The position numbers were made by a program, and so were the translations under genes. From Castanopsis chinensis (lineage: Eukaryota; Streptophyta; Magnoliopsida; Fagales; Fagaceae): a stretch of 64,000 nucleotides of DNA. The notes beneath the pieces were generated by a model that saw nothing but the letters and a program-made list of their open reading frames with translations, made no database searches and was not told where the DNA came from. The stretch spans positions 25,239,501-25,303,500 of the forward strand of contig JAVQMG010000125.1 of NCBI GenBank assembly GCA_032878915.1. The letters are read 5' to 3'. Below, in pieces: positions 36,722 through 49,700 of this stretch. Position 1 is the stretch's first letter; the number at the start of each line of letters is the position of its first letter.

Positions 36722-39700
36722 TTATGTAAACGATGATGTTGAAGAATTTTGTATGGACAATTTAGGAGGAGACATTTTAGGAGAAGACAAGAAGGGCTTT
36801 GGTGGAATTTCGATAGATTGAAGCCTACCTTCTAACATCTCCACCACTTTAGTCATTGATGGTCGATCTGTGGGAGCACTTTGAATGCACCACAAGCTCA
36901 CTAATATCATCTTCCATTCCATTTCCTCTACCTCCTCTGCCATTTCAATGTCATTTTCAACATTCTCAACTAGATTTAGTTCCTGGTAAATCCAATCCGG
37001 AAAATATTTCTCACTAGTATGAGATGCTCCTACGTCAAGATTCTTTCTTTTTCCAAGCATTTCAAGAACCAACATTCCATAGCTATAGACATCAGCCTTG
37101 TATGAGACTCCTCCAAAGCCTCGACTAAAAACCTCCGGTGCAATGTACCCTATAGTTCCTCTAGTACCAAGCATGGATACAATGCTATCTTTCCTTTGGC
37201 ATAGTCTTGCAAGTCCAAAATCAGATATTTTTGGACAAAGATCTTCATCCAAAAGAATATTCTGAGGTTTTATGTCAAAATGCAAAATCCTTATGCTACA
37301 ACCACGGTGTAGGTACTCTAATCCTCGAGCAACGCCAACTGCAATTTGGAAGAGAGCTTCCCTTTCCAATTGACAATTTGTTCCTGAAGGTCCTTGGTTG
37401 TTTATGAACTTATCTAGAGATCCCTTAGGCATAAATTCATAGACTAAAGCTCTTTTACTTGTTCCATAACAATAACCCAAAAGAGTGACTATATTAACGT
37501 GAGAAGTTCTACTAATGCTAGCAACCTCGTTAACGAATTCTTCTCCACTACCTTTTAACTCTTTTATGACTTTCACTGCAACTAGACGGCCATCCAATAG
37601 CTTTCCTTTGTACACACTGCCATATCCTCCTTGGCCTAATTTTTCTTTGAATGAATTGGTCATTTTCTTAATCTCTGAATAACTATATTGGTTAGGTTGA
37701 AATGAACCTTGATTCTTTATGAATGCCTTGGCATATTGATTCTCTGTCGTGTTCTTTTTCGTCATCACAACCATGCTTGATAATTGTTCTCTTCTAAGGT
37801 AGCAAATTATCACAGCAAAGAGGACTATGATCCCGACAACACCACTCGAAGAACCTATATTGAAAGAATGGAATTTAATCATGTAAATCATTCTAAAAAA
37901 AAGAAATAGAAAGGTGTTTGCTTCCCATGAAATGGTTCACACTGATTATTATATGACATACCTACTAGAATCTTGAACTTTGGTGTTTGCACGAAGGATA
38001 ATCCTGTAAAACCTGCATTATCTTAGTATGAGCAGTTGTTTGGAAGATAATGTTATTTATCTTAAACCAATTGAGCGTTCCAGGCACTTGGAGGCTAATT
38101 ACATTCCTATTTATTGATGGCTTAAGAAGAATTAAGCACATATATAAAGTTTCAAGTTTAGAAATTGTTGAGTCATGTTAATTGCATTCCTATTATTTTT
38201 TAAAGACGGTTGGAAAAGAATTTGAAACAAACTTGATAAACTCAACTACCATTGAAAGGTGAGGAAGGATTATATTTGAAAAGGTTCAATTATAAATTTT
38301 TTAATTTTGATATATTTTTAATTCAATCCTATAATTTTTTTTTTTTTCATTTCAGTTATTCAACTTCCTTTTGTTCCATTAAGTCCATCAAAACCACAAC
38401 GTTTTGAAAAGTGAAAAAATACACAAACTTACAGCAAAATTAAATAAAATTTGATAGAATAAGCCAAAACAAATTAAATTTAAAGAATGCTTAAAGATAC
38501 AACTGTATAAGACCTAATGAACAAAAGGACGATAGAATAACCCAAAACAAATTAAAGTTAAAGAATGCTTAAAGTTACAACTGTATAAGACTTAATGAGC
38601 AAAAGGACGGTTTTTTTGTGAAGAAAAAGAAAATCATATTTATACGTTTTTTTTAGAGAGTTTCAAAACTTTTAGATCTCTTATTCAACCATCAGAGATT
38701 TTATCAGTTGAGTTAACTGGAACCCACAATTATATTTATACGTTAAATGCATGTAAATGTCAATTTTCTTTATATATAATAGCGTAAATTGGACTAACAT
38801 TCCTTAAGGTTTATTGAACTAATACTCCCCTAAAAGTTTGTATAAATAACATTATTTTTTTAAATTTCTATAAATAGACACATAAGTCCATGATTGACTT
38901 TTAAGGAATATTCTATTTCCAAAACAAGATTCCTACCTAAACAACTGACATTGACAAATTGATATTCTTCTCCCTTAAGGAAGGAACAAGGTAATAGGGC
39001 ATAAATTTATCTGTTGTTTAATAGGTGTTTACAAGAACCTCAAATGGAGATTGTTATTTATACAAGTATTTAGGAGAAGTTTTATTTAAACTTTAAAAGA
39101 GATGTCAAGAGTTTTATAATTCAATTGGTTTGTACTTTTTAGGGTGTCTACTGTCTATAACATCTATGGTTCAAGTCTCTCTATCCTGTTGAAAGTAAAA
39201 AATCAATTACTCTAAGATTCAAATCCCTTTACTCCAACTATCAAATTATTTATTTAAAAGTTTACATTTTAGAAGTATGGAAGCTACCAAAGTCATAAGT
39301 CAATGATGAACATATAATATAGGTGAAATTCATAAATAAATAAAAAATTACTAACGAATGGTTAACTTTCTGGTTAATAGTATAATATAAAGACCAATCT
39401 TGAGGCATTTTGTAATCTAAATAATAAAATAAAAAATAAAAAATCAATATTATATTTCCATCTCAAAATGGTGAAAAGAAGACCCAAACATGCAATCAAA
39501 AAGCTAATTAATTCTCTCTCTCAAAAAAAAAAAAAAAAAGCTAAATAATTAAAGCTCATAAAAAAGCTAATTAATTAGTTATCAATTAAGGCTTTAAGTG
39601 TTGTAACTCAAATTTATAATATGAATACTTAAAGCTAATAAATAATAGAGAAGGAGACCAAAATTAGAAAATGAAGTATAAAGAGAGGTTTGATACAAAA

Positions 39701-40675
39701 TGTAAATGGTAATTCTCCTTTTCTTCCTTGAATTGATAAATTGTGAGGTGAGGTACCCTATTTCCCAAAATAAGAACATTGATGCAAAAGTGGTAAAACA
39801 GTGCAAAATGAGCAAAATAACTGAAGCTCCAAACTTTAAGAGTAAAAAAAAAAAAAAAATACAAATAAGTTATTTCTCATCAATTAATGACAACTTGTTC
39901 AAGGAACTTAATTACCTGGCTTAGCTTCTGGTTCAACACCTGGTTTAGATTGCGAGTGATCGCACGTTGCTTGATTCAACTTGAGGTCATAGCCACAAAC
40001 TCCATTGGATTTGATGCAGTTTTTACATGCTGGAGAAACCACCTTCAATTTCACATTAAATCCTTCTTTCATAGATTGCTCCAATTTTGACCAATCCAAT
40101 GTGTCTAAGGACTGACTGTACCGAACTGGAATAATCACACTGGTTTCACAATACTCATCAGGACCATGAGCTCCCGGTTTCATGTGCACATCAAACAATG
40201 ATCCAGTAGTTGTGGAGCAAGTGAGTTGCCTAGGGAGAGCTATCGAAGACAAAGCACAACCATAACTTAGTGTAAGATTCTGAATACCATTACCAAAATC
40301 AAATAGTGTGGGATCCAAGGTAGTGTTTGTGAACTGTGGTGAACAAAAACTAGTCCAGTAGTCCTCCCTCGTAATTGTGAGTATCTGGGCACTGGGATTC
40401 GCATCTAACACACGGTAATTCACGTTCATAATCTCCACGGTAGCAACATTTTCCGTGCAATTGAGCTTTAGTCCTGGATAGCCACAACCAGTATAGTTTT
40501 CTCCCCAGAAAGGAAAGCTAATGCTGATGTTTCCACAAGAGAACATGTTTTTGCTACAGTTAGTGTATGAATCATCTTTGCAAAGAGATAGATGAATGTC
40601 ATTGATGAAGATGAAGAATATGAAAATTGAATAAACAAGAGAATTTGGAGAAGATGAGAGAAGCCAGGAATTCAT
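36722..40675 (-). CDS. LRK10L-type receptor-like kinase, copy 2 (three exons, 647 aa)
   Basis: Exons are 39916-40675, 37962-38012 and 36722-37854 on the minus strand (760+51+1133 nt), with GT-AG borders in the same phases as copy 1. The protein starts MNSWLLSSSPN with a hydrophobic signal peptide. It carries the same cysteine-rich GUB_WAK/WAK_assoc-type ectodomain, then a 17-residue linker exon, a single membrane span and a full kinase with GQGGYGSVYKG, catalytic Lys, HFDIKPQN, DFG and the GTIGYIAPE activation segment. It is non-RD like copy 1. Compared with copy 1 the ectodomain carries about 28 substitutions plus small indels, including an added GVEPEAKP segment at the exon 1 end. The membrane-plus-kinase part differs at only about 13 positions. 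Both copies keep open frames, so both are probably functional cell-surface receptors. Confidence 0.93.
38013..39915. other. Intron 1 of kinase copy 2
   Basis: This 1903-base intron has a single version of the block that is duplicated in copy 1. It includes the uninterrupted equivalents of both the 44-bp filler site and the MITE site. A 78-bp tandem duplication that begins GATAGAATAA lies at 38453-38608. Short frames at 39262-39864 are incidental. Confidence 0.8.
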
Positions 40676-42126
40676 TTCTTGAGAAGGGTAATGGCCTCAG
40701 GGGAGAGGAAAAAAAATTAGGGACATAGCTTGTGGTGAAGAAAGCTTTAGGAAAGTGTGGTGTTGAGACTTGTAGATACTTTATTGACTTGTTTTTTTTT
40801 TATGAACAGATACTTTATTGACTTAGTAATGCGATGAATACTATTTTTATATTCAACCTATTTTTGTAGCGTCATGTGATCATGCAGTTAATAATGCAAA
40901 TTTAATTTTATAAACTTTACAATTGACACAATGCTAATCACAAAAGTTAATTTAAATATTAATTTATTACGTTATTTAAAGAGAATATCTTATATTCTTG
41001 TCCTTCTAAACTTTTTTAGTAAAATTATTAAATTAGTAGTAAATTTAAAAATTTTCATTTTTTTTTCAAACATATATATAGTTTGATTAATGGTGGGTTA
41101 TCTTAGCTATCGGTGAGTCAACAAACACAGCCCTTCATCAACGTAACTTGTATTCCACGCCCCTAAAATTTGAGTCTTTTTTTTTTTTTTTTTTTTTGAG
41201 AAACTAAAATTTGAGTCTTTCAAATAGTGGTAAATGTTATATGCTAGCCAGCTAGCACCCTCCTCTCAAATTCTTCTTGAATTTAGGAATATTGGGAATT
41301 TTTATTGTATCTCTAATTTTATTATTTTTCCTTGTATAGAATTTCAAAATATGTGACATTCGCAACACTTTTAAAATATTTTCATAATAAATTTTAGATG
41401 GCAAAATAGTCAACCAGTTTTTTTTTTTAATGTTTTAAGCTATTAATTAATCTACTTAATAAGAATGAGTTTAATGACTTAGGCTTAATAAGGAGATTCT
41501 TATTCTATTGACTTGGTCTAATCTATGTAGAGCTGTAGATTGAGATTTTACCGTAAGAAGAGTATGTAAATTCAAAAGAATAGAGAACAAGAAGGTTGTG
41601 ACTTGAGAGGCCTTGTATTCCAATTCAGTAGCAGATCATTAAACATAAAAAATTAAATAAAATAAAAATTCTGGGTTAGGATCAAATCCTTTCACACTTG
41701 GGGATGGAAAGGTTAGTTTGTCAAGGTCAAAGCAATCATAAACAATTGAAATTACTTAGACCTTAACAAATTAAGTTCTCAATTTCTGGATGGTAAAGCT
41801 GACAGGTCCTTGTTTTGAATGAGAATGTGTTGGAGTCTGAGGGAATTTTTTTTTTTTTTTTTTTTTTTGAGGGTCATTTATTTACTTATCAAGCCCAGTA
41901 CCCAATATTTTTTTGTAGATACTTGGGCGGACCTTGAGAAATTGAGTGCCCAATTTGCTCCATTGAAGCCCAAATAGCTTGAAATTGGACATTTCTCATT
42001 CAAAATCCATACTGTGTAAATCTGGGCCATAATTGGGGAAATTTATTTCATCTAGAGAGAGAGAAAGAGAGAGAATATGACCGAGAGCTTAAATTCTCAA
42101 ATTAGGGTCGTGAGTCCAATCAATAA
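40676..42126. other. Upstream region of kinase copy 2
   Basis: No gene is seen. The first 140 bases align with the upstream region of copy 1 and should hold the shared core promoter. No unambiguous TATA box could be assigned. Near 41079 is the intact target of the unit 1 Mutator-like element. Confidence 0.5.
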
Positions 42127-42266
42127 GGAGGTGTTTGGTAGAGTAGTTTAAGTTATGTTGTTTGAGTGTTTTTGATATACCTGTAGGTGAAAAAATATGT
42201 GAAAATGTGTGTAATGTTGTTTAAAATGTGTAGAAATGTGTTAGAACTATTGAACCAAACACCCTC
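42127..42266. mobile_element. PIF/Harbinger-type MITE, 140 bp, unit 2 only
   Basis: The element begins GGAGGTGTTTGGTA and ends with the inverted ACCAAACACCCTC. It is flanked by TAA on both sides (42124-42126 and 42267-42269). The unduplicated site CAATAAAAAATCATGACTG is present in unit 1 at about 29647-29665, so the insertion postdates the duplication. The structure fits a Tourist-like MITE with a 3-bp target duplication. Confidence 0.9.
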
Positions 42267-42676
42267 TAAAAAATCATGACTGAACATAAACTCGTTTGTG
42301 GGTAAATATAGTGAACAGATAATTTAGCACTTGAGATTTTCAAAATATAGAATATATAGATTATCAATTTATCCATGATTGCTGGCTTTTATGACGCCTC
42401 TTTAAATCGTATGTCATTCTTTTTGATAAATCATATGTCATTCTTGTACTTAGAAGGTCTTCCATTTTTATTTATAACAAAGTGAACCAAAATGGATTGA
42501 GTGGACTAAAATGAACCAAATAGATCAAAATGCTACACTGATGTGGCTCAACATGAGCATAGTAATAATAAATACTACACTTAAGCTTTTACATATTACT
42601 AGCTGATATCTCGTGCCATGCGCATTTTGATAAATTTTCTAAGAAGTTATTTATGACACATTCATTAATACTATAA

Positions 42677-42736
42677 TAATTAGTCACAGTTTTTTTTTTT
42701 TTTAAGAAATTAAAAAAAAAAAACTGTGACTAATTA
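42677..42736. repeat. Hairpin insertion specific to unit 2
   Basis: The arms TAATTAGTCACAG + T run and A run + CTGTGACTAATTA form a near-perfect inverted repeat of about 25 bases each with a short loop. Unit 1 at about 30190-30210 has only the simple ATTATAATTAGTCTAATC. It probably arose by template switching or insertion of a short fold-back element. Confidence 0.8.
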
Positions 42737-42739
42737 TAA

Positions 42740-43663
42740 TTAGTCATAGTTCATCTTTGAAGTTTTGTGGTAAAAATAAATTCATACTAAATACATTGGG
42801 GAAAAACTTTCTCTGATTCATGCAACCAATAAATGTCACCATATCACAATTCACATTATCACCTACAAACTTGTTAGTTCCTAGGTCTATAGAAAGGGAA
42901 CCAAAGATATTGTGAGAGAAATTATGGAAGTTTAATTTTTAAGTCCAAAGGAAATGAGAATTTATATTGGAAAAATATGGAGACAAAATAATCATATTAC
43001 CCAATTCGTTGAATTTAACTCTTACGATTTTGCATTGAAGTTAGCGTATGCAGAAAAATGAAAAGTATTCTTAATTTGTATCTTTCCCATGACTTTTTAG
43101 ATCCATTCCTATATATCCAAAGCATTTTAAGTTATAAATATATATACAAATTCTTTGAATTATATTAATACATTGGAATAAATGCATCTGTCATTACTTA
43201 ACACTTTGACATAAATGCTAAACCTAAATTTGGATTAGGTGGAAGCCTAAATGGAAAGAATTTCATACAATACGTCATTTGGCAGAATATCATGTTCTCT
43301 CGCAAGAGGTCACTGCTTCTATATATACTAGGGGTGTACTATGGGATATGCAATCAAGATGTCATATTACAATGGTCAAATCAAATCAGGAAGAGAAAGA
43401 CATGAAAAGTTTGTAAGGCAAAACTCCAATTTGGCAAAGTATGAAAAAAAAAAAAAAAAAAAAAGAGAGTAAATTAGACCGTTCACATCCCTCAAAATAT
43501 GACCAGTTCACAATTTTAGTTGTTTTTTAGCTGTGTACAATTATGTAAAATAGTTTGTATATAAATTTTCTCTCTTTTCCTATAAGGCTACCACTAAATT
43601 AGATCTCTATCTTCTCCCACCTTCCCTCTTTTCATTTTTTCCTAGATTAAAGACCCCAATTTA

Positions 43664-43697
<34 letters not shown>

Positions 43698-43876
43698 AAA
43701 GGTTAAAAGATGTTTTAAGAACATTGGTTTGAGAAATATTTTTTAGAAACTTTTTATGGGAAAATAAAAAAAAAGTAATTGATTTTTCTTTATAGATTTT
43801 TATATTGTCCATAAAAGCAACTGATATCGAGGTGTATTGTTTCATGTTTACTGCTTATTTTATATATTTAAATATA
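42740..43876. other. Duplicated gene-free DNA left of the LTR retrotransposon
   Basis: This is collinear with parts of 30200-32230 in unit 1, with about 590 bases missing near 42885. A TA microsatellite lies at about 43666-43695. No gene was found. Confidence 0.6.
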
Positions 43877-43881
43877 TATAT

Positions 43882-44641
43882 TGTGGGGGGTAAAAGCGCC
43901 AAAACGCCTTATGGGCCTGGGGCCAGGTCCGAGGACGAGGATTCTGCTAAAGGGGCCACGAGTCGGGAACAGGGCCTCCTAACACTAGGGCCCAAGGGCC
44001 AGCCGGCTGGACCGCCAGCCTGTTGGGGATGATCCGAGGAGAAGGCCTCCTCGGACGTTGGATCAGGAACGGAACACGGTAGCAAAACGCCCGGGAGAGG
44101 GGCTCCTAAAGCTCGGCGAGTCATCCTAAATCCCAGAGGGGCGCTGAGGTGGGAGACAAGGGAGACGTGCATTGCATAAGGCTTCTGCCACCGCATTAAA
44201 GATCTCTCACCTACCCGCCTGGCCGCATTAATGGAGAAATGACTACTGAGAGGACGGTGAACAGCCTTAAGGGCATTGGGGAGCGTTTTCAGGGAAAAGA
44301 CAGATGGGAACCAGGGATGGGGAGTATAAATAGAGAAAGAAGAACCACTAAATAGGGGGGGACCTTTTTGGCTAAAGAAAAAAAGAAGAAGGCTCTCTCT
44401 CTCTCCCTTGAAGAACAGAATGCCAATCAGCACAGAAGCTCCTCGGCTTACGTCCGAGAAGAGAATTAGGCCACTCCATCAGCCAGCCGTCTCTCAGAGG
44501 TGGACTTGGACCTTACACCGCATCCTTCTAAAGCACCAGGAGGTTTAGGCTTTAGGCCCATTCTCTACAAATTCTATTGTAAAGGCCACTTGGGCTGGCC
44601 CAGTCACCCATTTGGGCCCAAGGCAACTTTGTGTCCTTACA
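43882..44641 (+). repeat. 5' LTR, 760 bp
   Basis: It is bounded by TG and CA and is GC-rich against AT-rich flanks. A TATA box lies about 440 bases in, and a CT-rich segment follows it. A long minus-strand frame across it (43909-44433) is also broadly open in the 3' LTR but has no protein features. Confidence 0.95.
44325..44333 (+). promoter_or_regulatory. TATA box of the 5' LTR promoter
   Basis: TATAAATAG lies in the 5' LTR and is preserved unchanged at 54931-54939 in the 3' LTR. Its position ahead of a purine/pyrimidine leader and the gag frame fits the U3 promoter for the genomic transcript. Confidence 0.8.
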
Positions 44642-44643
44642 AT

Positions 44644-44661
44644 TGGTGCCGTCTGTGGGAA
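44644..44661 (+). other. Primer-binding site
   Basis: TGGTGCCGTCTGTGGGAA begins two bases after the 5' LTR, the normal location for the tRNA primer site of plant gypsy elements. It resembles the TGGCGCCGT-type sites of this group. The tRNA species was not determined. Confidence 0.75.
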
Positions 44662-46701
44662 GCCTTGATCGGAGGGACTGGAAGTACCATAGAAGGCTCA
44701 GGTTCACGTCATGCGAAGTCTAGGAGGTCCCAGCGCGAGGATCAATTTGTGCAGTTGGAGAGAGAGCGCGAAGCCAGTGTCCAAACGAAATGTACGCGCG
44801 GAAGGAGCCATGCACGCGGTGGTAGTAGAGCCTCCCGCAAGAAAAGCGTTGAGACCCTGCAAAGGGAGGTTGATCACCTAAGAAGGAAGCTACGCCGGGA
44901 AAAGCGAAGGCGCACGCCCTCCCCTTCAGACCGGTCTTCAGCGGATGTCAGCAGTAGCTTCGATAGTTCCAGGTCAAGGACTCCCCTTGGCGAGTCCTCT
45001 TCCCAGGAGGACGAGCACTGTCGCCAATCTAAGGACAAGAGGACGTCCTCCAGAGGCCTGGCCAACAATGCACTGAGTAAGGCGCTCCACCAGATTTCCA
45101 AGTCACCCTTCACCCGGAGGATTGAGAAGGGAAAGCTCCCAAGAAGGTTCACCCAGCCAACCTTCACAATTTACAACGGAAGGACGGACCCAGTAGAACA
45201 TGTGAGCCACTTCAGCCAGAGGATGGCGGTGCACTCAAAGAATGAGACCCTGATGTGCAAGGTCTTCCCTTCCAGCTTGGGACCCGTCGCGATGAGGTGG
45301 CTCAACGGCCTGAAGGCGAGCTCTATCGATTCCTTCACGAAGCTCACCAGGGCATTCGGTGCACGGTTCATCACATGCAGCAGGGTCCCTCGACCCCTAG
45401 ATTCGTTGTTGTCCATGGCCATGAGAGAGGGAGAGACCCTCAGGGCATATACTGATAGGTATTGGGAGATGTACAACGAAATCGATGGCGACTTCGACGA
45501 AGTAGCCATAAGTACCTTCAAGGTCGGCCTGCCAAACGAGCATGACCTGAGGAAGTCGCTAACCAGAAGGCCTGTCAAGAGTGTGCGTCGTCTCATGGAC
45601 CGCATTGATGAATACACGCGGGTGGAGGAGGATCAGCTGCAAGTGAAGGCCAGGATGAAGGTTATCCCTCAAGAGAGGAGGGATTTCAGGTCAGACAGAT
45701 ACAGCAACAGTAGGCCGAAGAGAGAGTTCGTCGGGCAACCGCGTCGGATACCGACATAGGCGGTCGGCGTCGTGTTTCGCGAGCCCATACAACGGGTATT
45801 TGAGAAAATCCGCCACGAGCCCTACTTCAGGTGGCCCAGCAAAATGACAGGTGATCCCGCGAAGCGAAACCAGAACCTCCACTGCCAATACCATCAAGAG
45901 CACGGCCATACGACCGAGAACTGCAAGAGCTTACGGTACTACTTAGAACAACTGACGAAGGAAGGGAAGTTGGGGCAGTTCGCGTGCCAACACGAAGGGC
46001 AGAGAGAGCGCCCTGGGCCGTCAACCCAAAGCCATCACGCCCCAAGGCCGCCTCTGGGAACCATCAACCTCATTCTCGCTGCCCTTGGGAGAACTAGCTC
46101 GCGCCCGTCCCGGGTGATGTCTGTGACGCGGGCCCATGATAAGGGCCCTGGCTCCGAAGCGAAGAGGATTAGGGGCAACGAGCCACCCACTTTGGCATTC
46201 TCGGATGCCGATAAGGAAGGGACCATCCAACCCCACGACGATGCCCTGGTCATAATGCTAAGGATTGGAGGCTACGATGTGAAGAGGGTGATGGTGGACC
46301 AGGGAAGCGGCGCGGACATCATGTACCCTGACCTGTACAAGGGGCTGAACCTGAGGGAAGAGGACCTCTCGGCCTACGACTCCCCCCTGATAAACTTCGA
46401 GGGAAAGGTGGTGATCCCCAAGGGGCAGATCAGATTGCCCGTACAGTCAGGGCCAGCCGTGGTAGAGGTGGACTTCATCGTGGTGGATGCCTACTCCCCG
46501 TACACAGCCATTGTGGGGAGACCTTGGCTGCATGCCCTAAGGGCTGTTTCCTCCACCCTTCACGCGAAGGTGAAGTTCCCCTTCGGTGGCCGAGTCGAGG
46601 AAATCATTGGGAGCCAGTCCACGGCAAGGCAGTGCCTGACCGCCGCAATACTACACAGGCCAGACCCAGAAGCCGCGGCCCCGACAGCTCCGACCTCATA
46701 G
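44650..46701 (+). pseudogene. Retrotransposon gag-protease, interrupted by a TAG
   Basis: One frame runs from the LTR through gag and protease. It contains a basic, Ser/Arg-rich N-terminal region, a capsid-like core (about 45170-45620, with WLNGL and FITCSRVPRPLDSLL segments typical of Retrotrans_gag), a zinc-knuckle-like CQYHQEHGHTTENC (near 45880) and an aspartic protease site MVDQGSGADIMY (near 46290). An in-frame TAG at 45757-45759 splits capsid from zinc knuckle, and another TAG at 46699-46701 closes the frame. After each stop the same frame continues with retroviral-like sequence, so both look like CAG-to-TAG changes. No in-frame ATG lies between the LTR and 45223, so the original start is lost or uses another signal; the ATG at 44500 lies in the LTR and is not taken as the start. 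Confidence 0.85.
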
Positions 46702-49700
46702 CAATTAGCCTATTCTGCCACCGCCGGGAAAGCAGTGGCGGAGGAGCCCGCGTGTGAGGGGTTAGACAGGGTCCCCGTGGACGATGACCCGGAAAGGTTC
46801 TTCCAGATTGGGGTCGGCTGCCGACTGAAGAAAAGGAGGAGTTGGTCGCATTCTTGAGAAGGAACCTCGACGTATTCGCATGGAACGAGCATGAGATGCC
46901 TGGAATTGACCCAAGCTTCATATGCCACCATCTGAACGTCAACCCGACGGCATTGCCAAAGAAGCAACCCCCTCGGCGCTCCTCGGCGGAACACTCTGAG
47001 GCCGTGAAGGAGGAGGTCATCAAGCTCAAGAGGGCTGGAGCTATCAAGGAAGTGTTCTACCCCGAATGGTTGGCGCACCCGGTCGTGGTAAAGAAGAAAA
47101 ACGGGAAGTGGAGAGTGTGCGTGGACTTCACTGACCTCAACAAGGCCTGTCCCAAGGACCCGTTCCCGATGCCACGCATAAATCAACTGGTAGATGCGAC
47201 GGTCGTCCACCCCCGCATGAGTTTCCTGGACGCCTTTCAGGGATACCATCAAATACCTCTGGCTTTAAAGGACCAGGAGAAAACTGCCTTTGTGACCCCC
47301 ACCGGCAACTACCATTACAAGGTGATGCCCTTTGGTCTGAAGAACGCAGGGGCCACCTATCAGAAGATGATGACCCGGATGTTCGAGGCGCAGTTGGGAA
47401 AAATTGTCGAGGTATATGTAGACGACATGGTTGTGAAGAGCAAGGCGATATCGGACCATGTGGCCGACCTGGATAGCACGTTCCAGATTTTGCGGAAACA
47501 TAAGTTACGACTGAACGCCTTCAAATGCTCTTTCAGCGTAGGGTCTGGTAAATTCTTAGGCTACATGCTTACTCACAGGGGTATCGAGGCCAACCCCGAG
47601 CAAATCTCTGCAGTCTATAACCTGCAACCGCCTCGAAACCCGAAGGAGGTCCAGAAGTTGGCCGGAATGACGGCAGCCCTCAGCAGGTTCATCTCCCGGT
47701 CCGCAGACAGGTGCCGACCCTTCTTCCAGCTGCTTAATAAGTGGAAGGGATTTGAATGGACCGAGGAGTGCTCCTCGACCTTCCTGCAGTTAAAGGAATA
47801 CCTGTCTCGGCCACCCATTATGTCCCGCTCTGATCCAGACGAAGTGCTGTTTGCCTACCTAGCCGTGGCTGCCCACGCCGTTAGCCTGGTCCTGACACGG
47901 GACGACGACGGCATACAGAGACCGGTCTACTACATAAGCAAATCTCTGCAGGAGGCCGAGATCCGGTATTTGCCATTGGAAAGGGCGGTCCTGGCGATAG
48001 TGCACGCGACCCGCCGACTCCTGCACTATTTTCAGTCTCATACGGTTGTCGTGCTAACCCAACTCCCGCTTAAGTTGGTGCTACGGAGTGCAGATTACTC
48101 CAGCAGGATCGCTAAGTGGGGAACTTTCCTAGGAGCCTTCGACATCAAGTACTTTCCTTGTACATCTGTGACGGGCCAAGTCTTGGCCGACCTGGTGGCG
48201 GAGTTCACTGAACCTCCCCTAGAGGAGAGCCTGGGGGGAAAGCTAGTCGGCATAGTCTCGAACGGGCAGCCTCCGGTATGGGTAATCTATATGGACGGAG
48301 CGTCCAACCAGAGAGGTTCCGGGGCTGGGATAGTTTTGATATCCCCGGATGGTGTCGTCATTGAAAAATCTCTGAAGATAGCATTCCCGGCCACCAACAA
48401 CGAGGCCGAGTACGAAGCCTTGATAGTGGGGATGGACATGGTTCGTAAAATGGGAGGAAAGGCGGTGCGAGCGTTCTCGGACTCGCAGCTGGTGGTCGGC
48501 CAGGTAGAAGGGAAGTCGGAGGCCCGGGAGCCCAGGATGCGAGAGTATTTAGCCCGCGCCAAGCGCTTGCAGGCCAAATTCGAATTCTTCACATTATCGC
48601 ATATCTCCAGAAGCGGGAACACCCATGCAGATTCGCTGGCCACACTCGCAACCTCCTCGGCACACGGCCTCCCTCGGGTCATCCTTGTTGAAGACCTGCT
48701 CAAGCCAACCGGCCCGGGTTGTCAAGCCATCCGGGTCCAACAGATCAGAGCGGAACCCAGTTGGATGGATCCCATAGTGTCTTTCCTCAAACACGACACA
48801 CTCCCGGAGGAGAAGTCTGAGGCCGACAAGATCCGTAGAAAGGCACCTCGGTTCTGGCTGTCCGAGGACGAGAAGCTCTATAAACACTCGTTTTCAGGGC
48901 CATACCTGCTGTGTGTACACCCGGATGGGATGGAGCAGCTCTTGGAAGAATTGCACGAAGGGACTTGTGATAGCCACACGGGTGGAAGGTCACTAGCTCA
49001 CAGAGCCCTTACGCAGGGGTACTGGTGGCCAAATATGCAGAGAGAAGCGCAGGAGTACGTGAGGAAATGCGACCAATGTCAGAGGTACGCGCCCAACATC
49101 CACCAGCCCGGTGGCGTTCTTAATCCATTGGTCAGCCCTTGGCCGTTTGCACAGTGGGGCTTGGACATAGTGGGACCGTTTCCGAGGGCAGCGGGCAACA
49201 AGCGATGGCTGCTTGTCGGGACGGACTACTTCACTAAATGGGTTGAGGCCGAGCCACTCTTGAATATCCGGGACGTGGACGCGAAGAGATTCGTCTGGAA
49301 GAATATCATCACCAGATTTGGGATTCCCCGCACCCTCATCTCGGACAATGGGCTGCAGTTTGACAGCAAAGCTTTTCGGAAGTACTGTGGAGACTTCGGC
49401 ATCATAAACAAGTACTCCACCCCAGCTTACCCGCAAGGAAACGGCCAGGCTGAAGCCACGAACAAGTCGATAGTCAATGGACTCAAGAAAAGATTAGATG
49501 ATGCGAAGGGCAGATGGGTGGATGAAGTACCCCATGTGCTATGGACTTACCGAACCACGCCGCGAAGATCCACAGGGGAGACTCCTTTCGCGATGACGTA
49601 TGGCGCCGAGGCCGTGATTCTGGTGGAGATGGGGTTCCCAACGATGAGGGCGCAGTCCTTCACCCCAGAAGCTAATGACAACATGCTGCTGAGGGGGCTG

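Noticed and set aside
43909..44433. 174-codon minus-strand frame in the 5' LTR
   Set aside because: It lies entirely in the LTR, starts from regulatory sequence, is altered in the 3' LTR and has no domain.
46604..49436. Several minus-strand frames of 70-180 codons opposite pol
   Set aside because: They are shadows of a GC-rich, strongly coding plus strand. No splice structure or conserved motif is seen, unlike the antisense gene further right.
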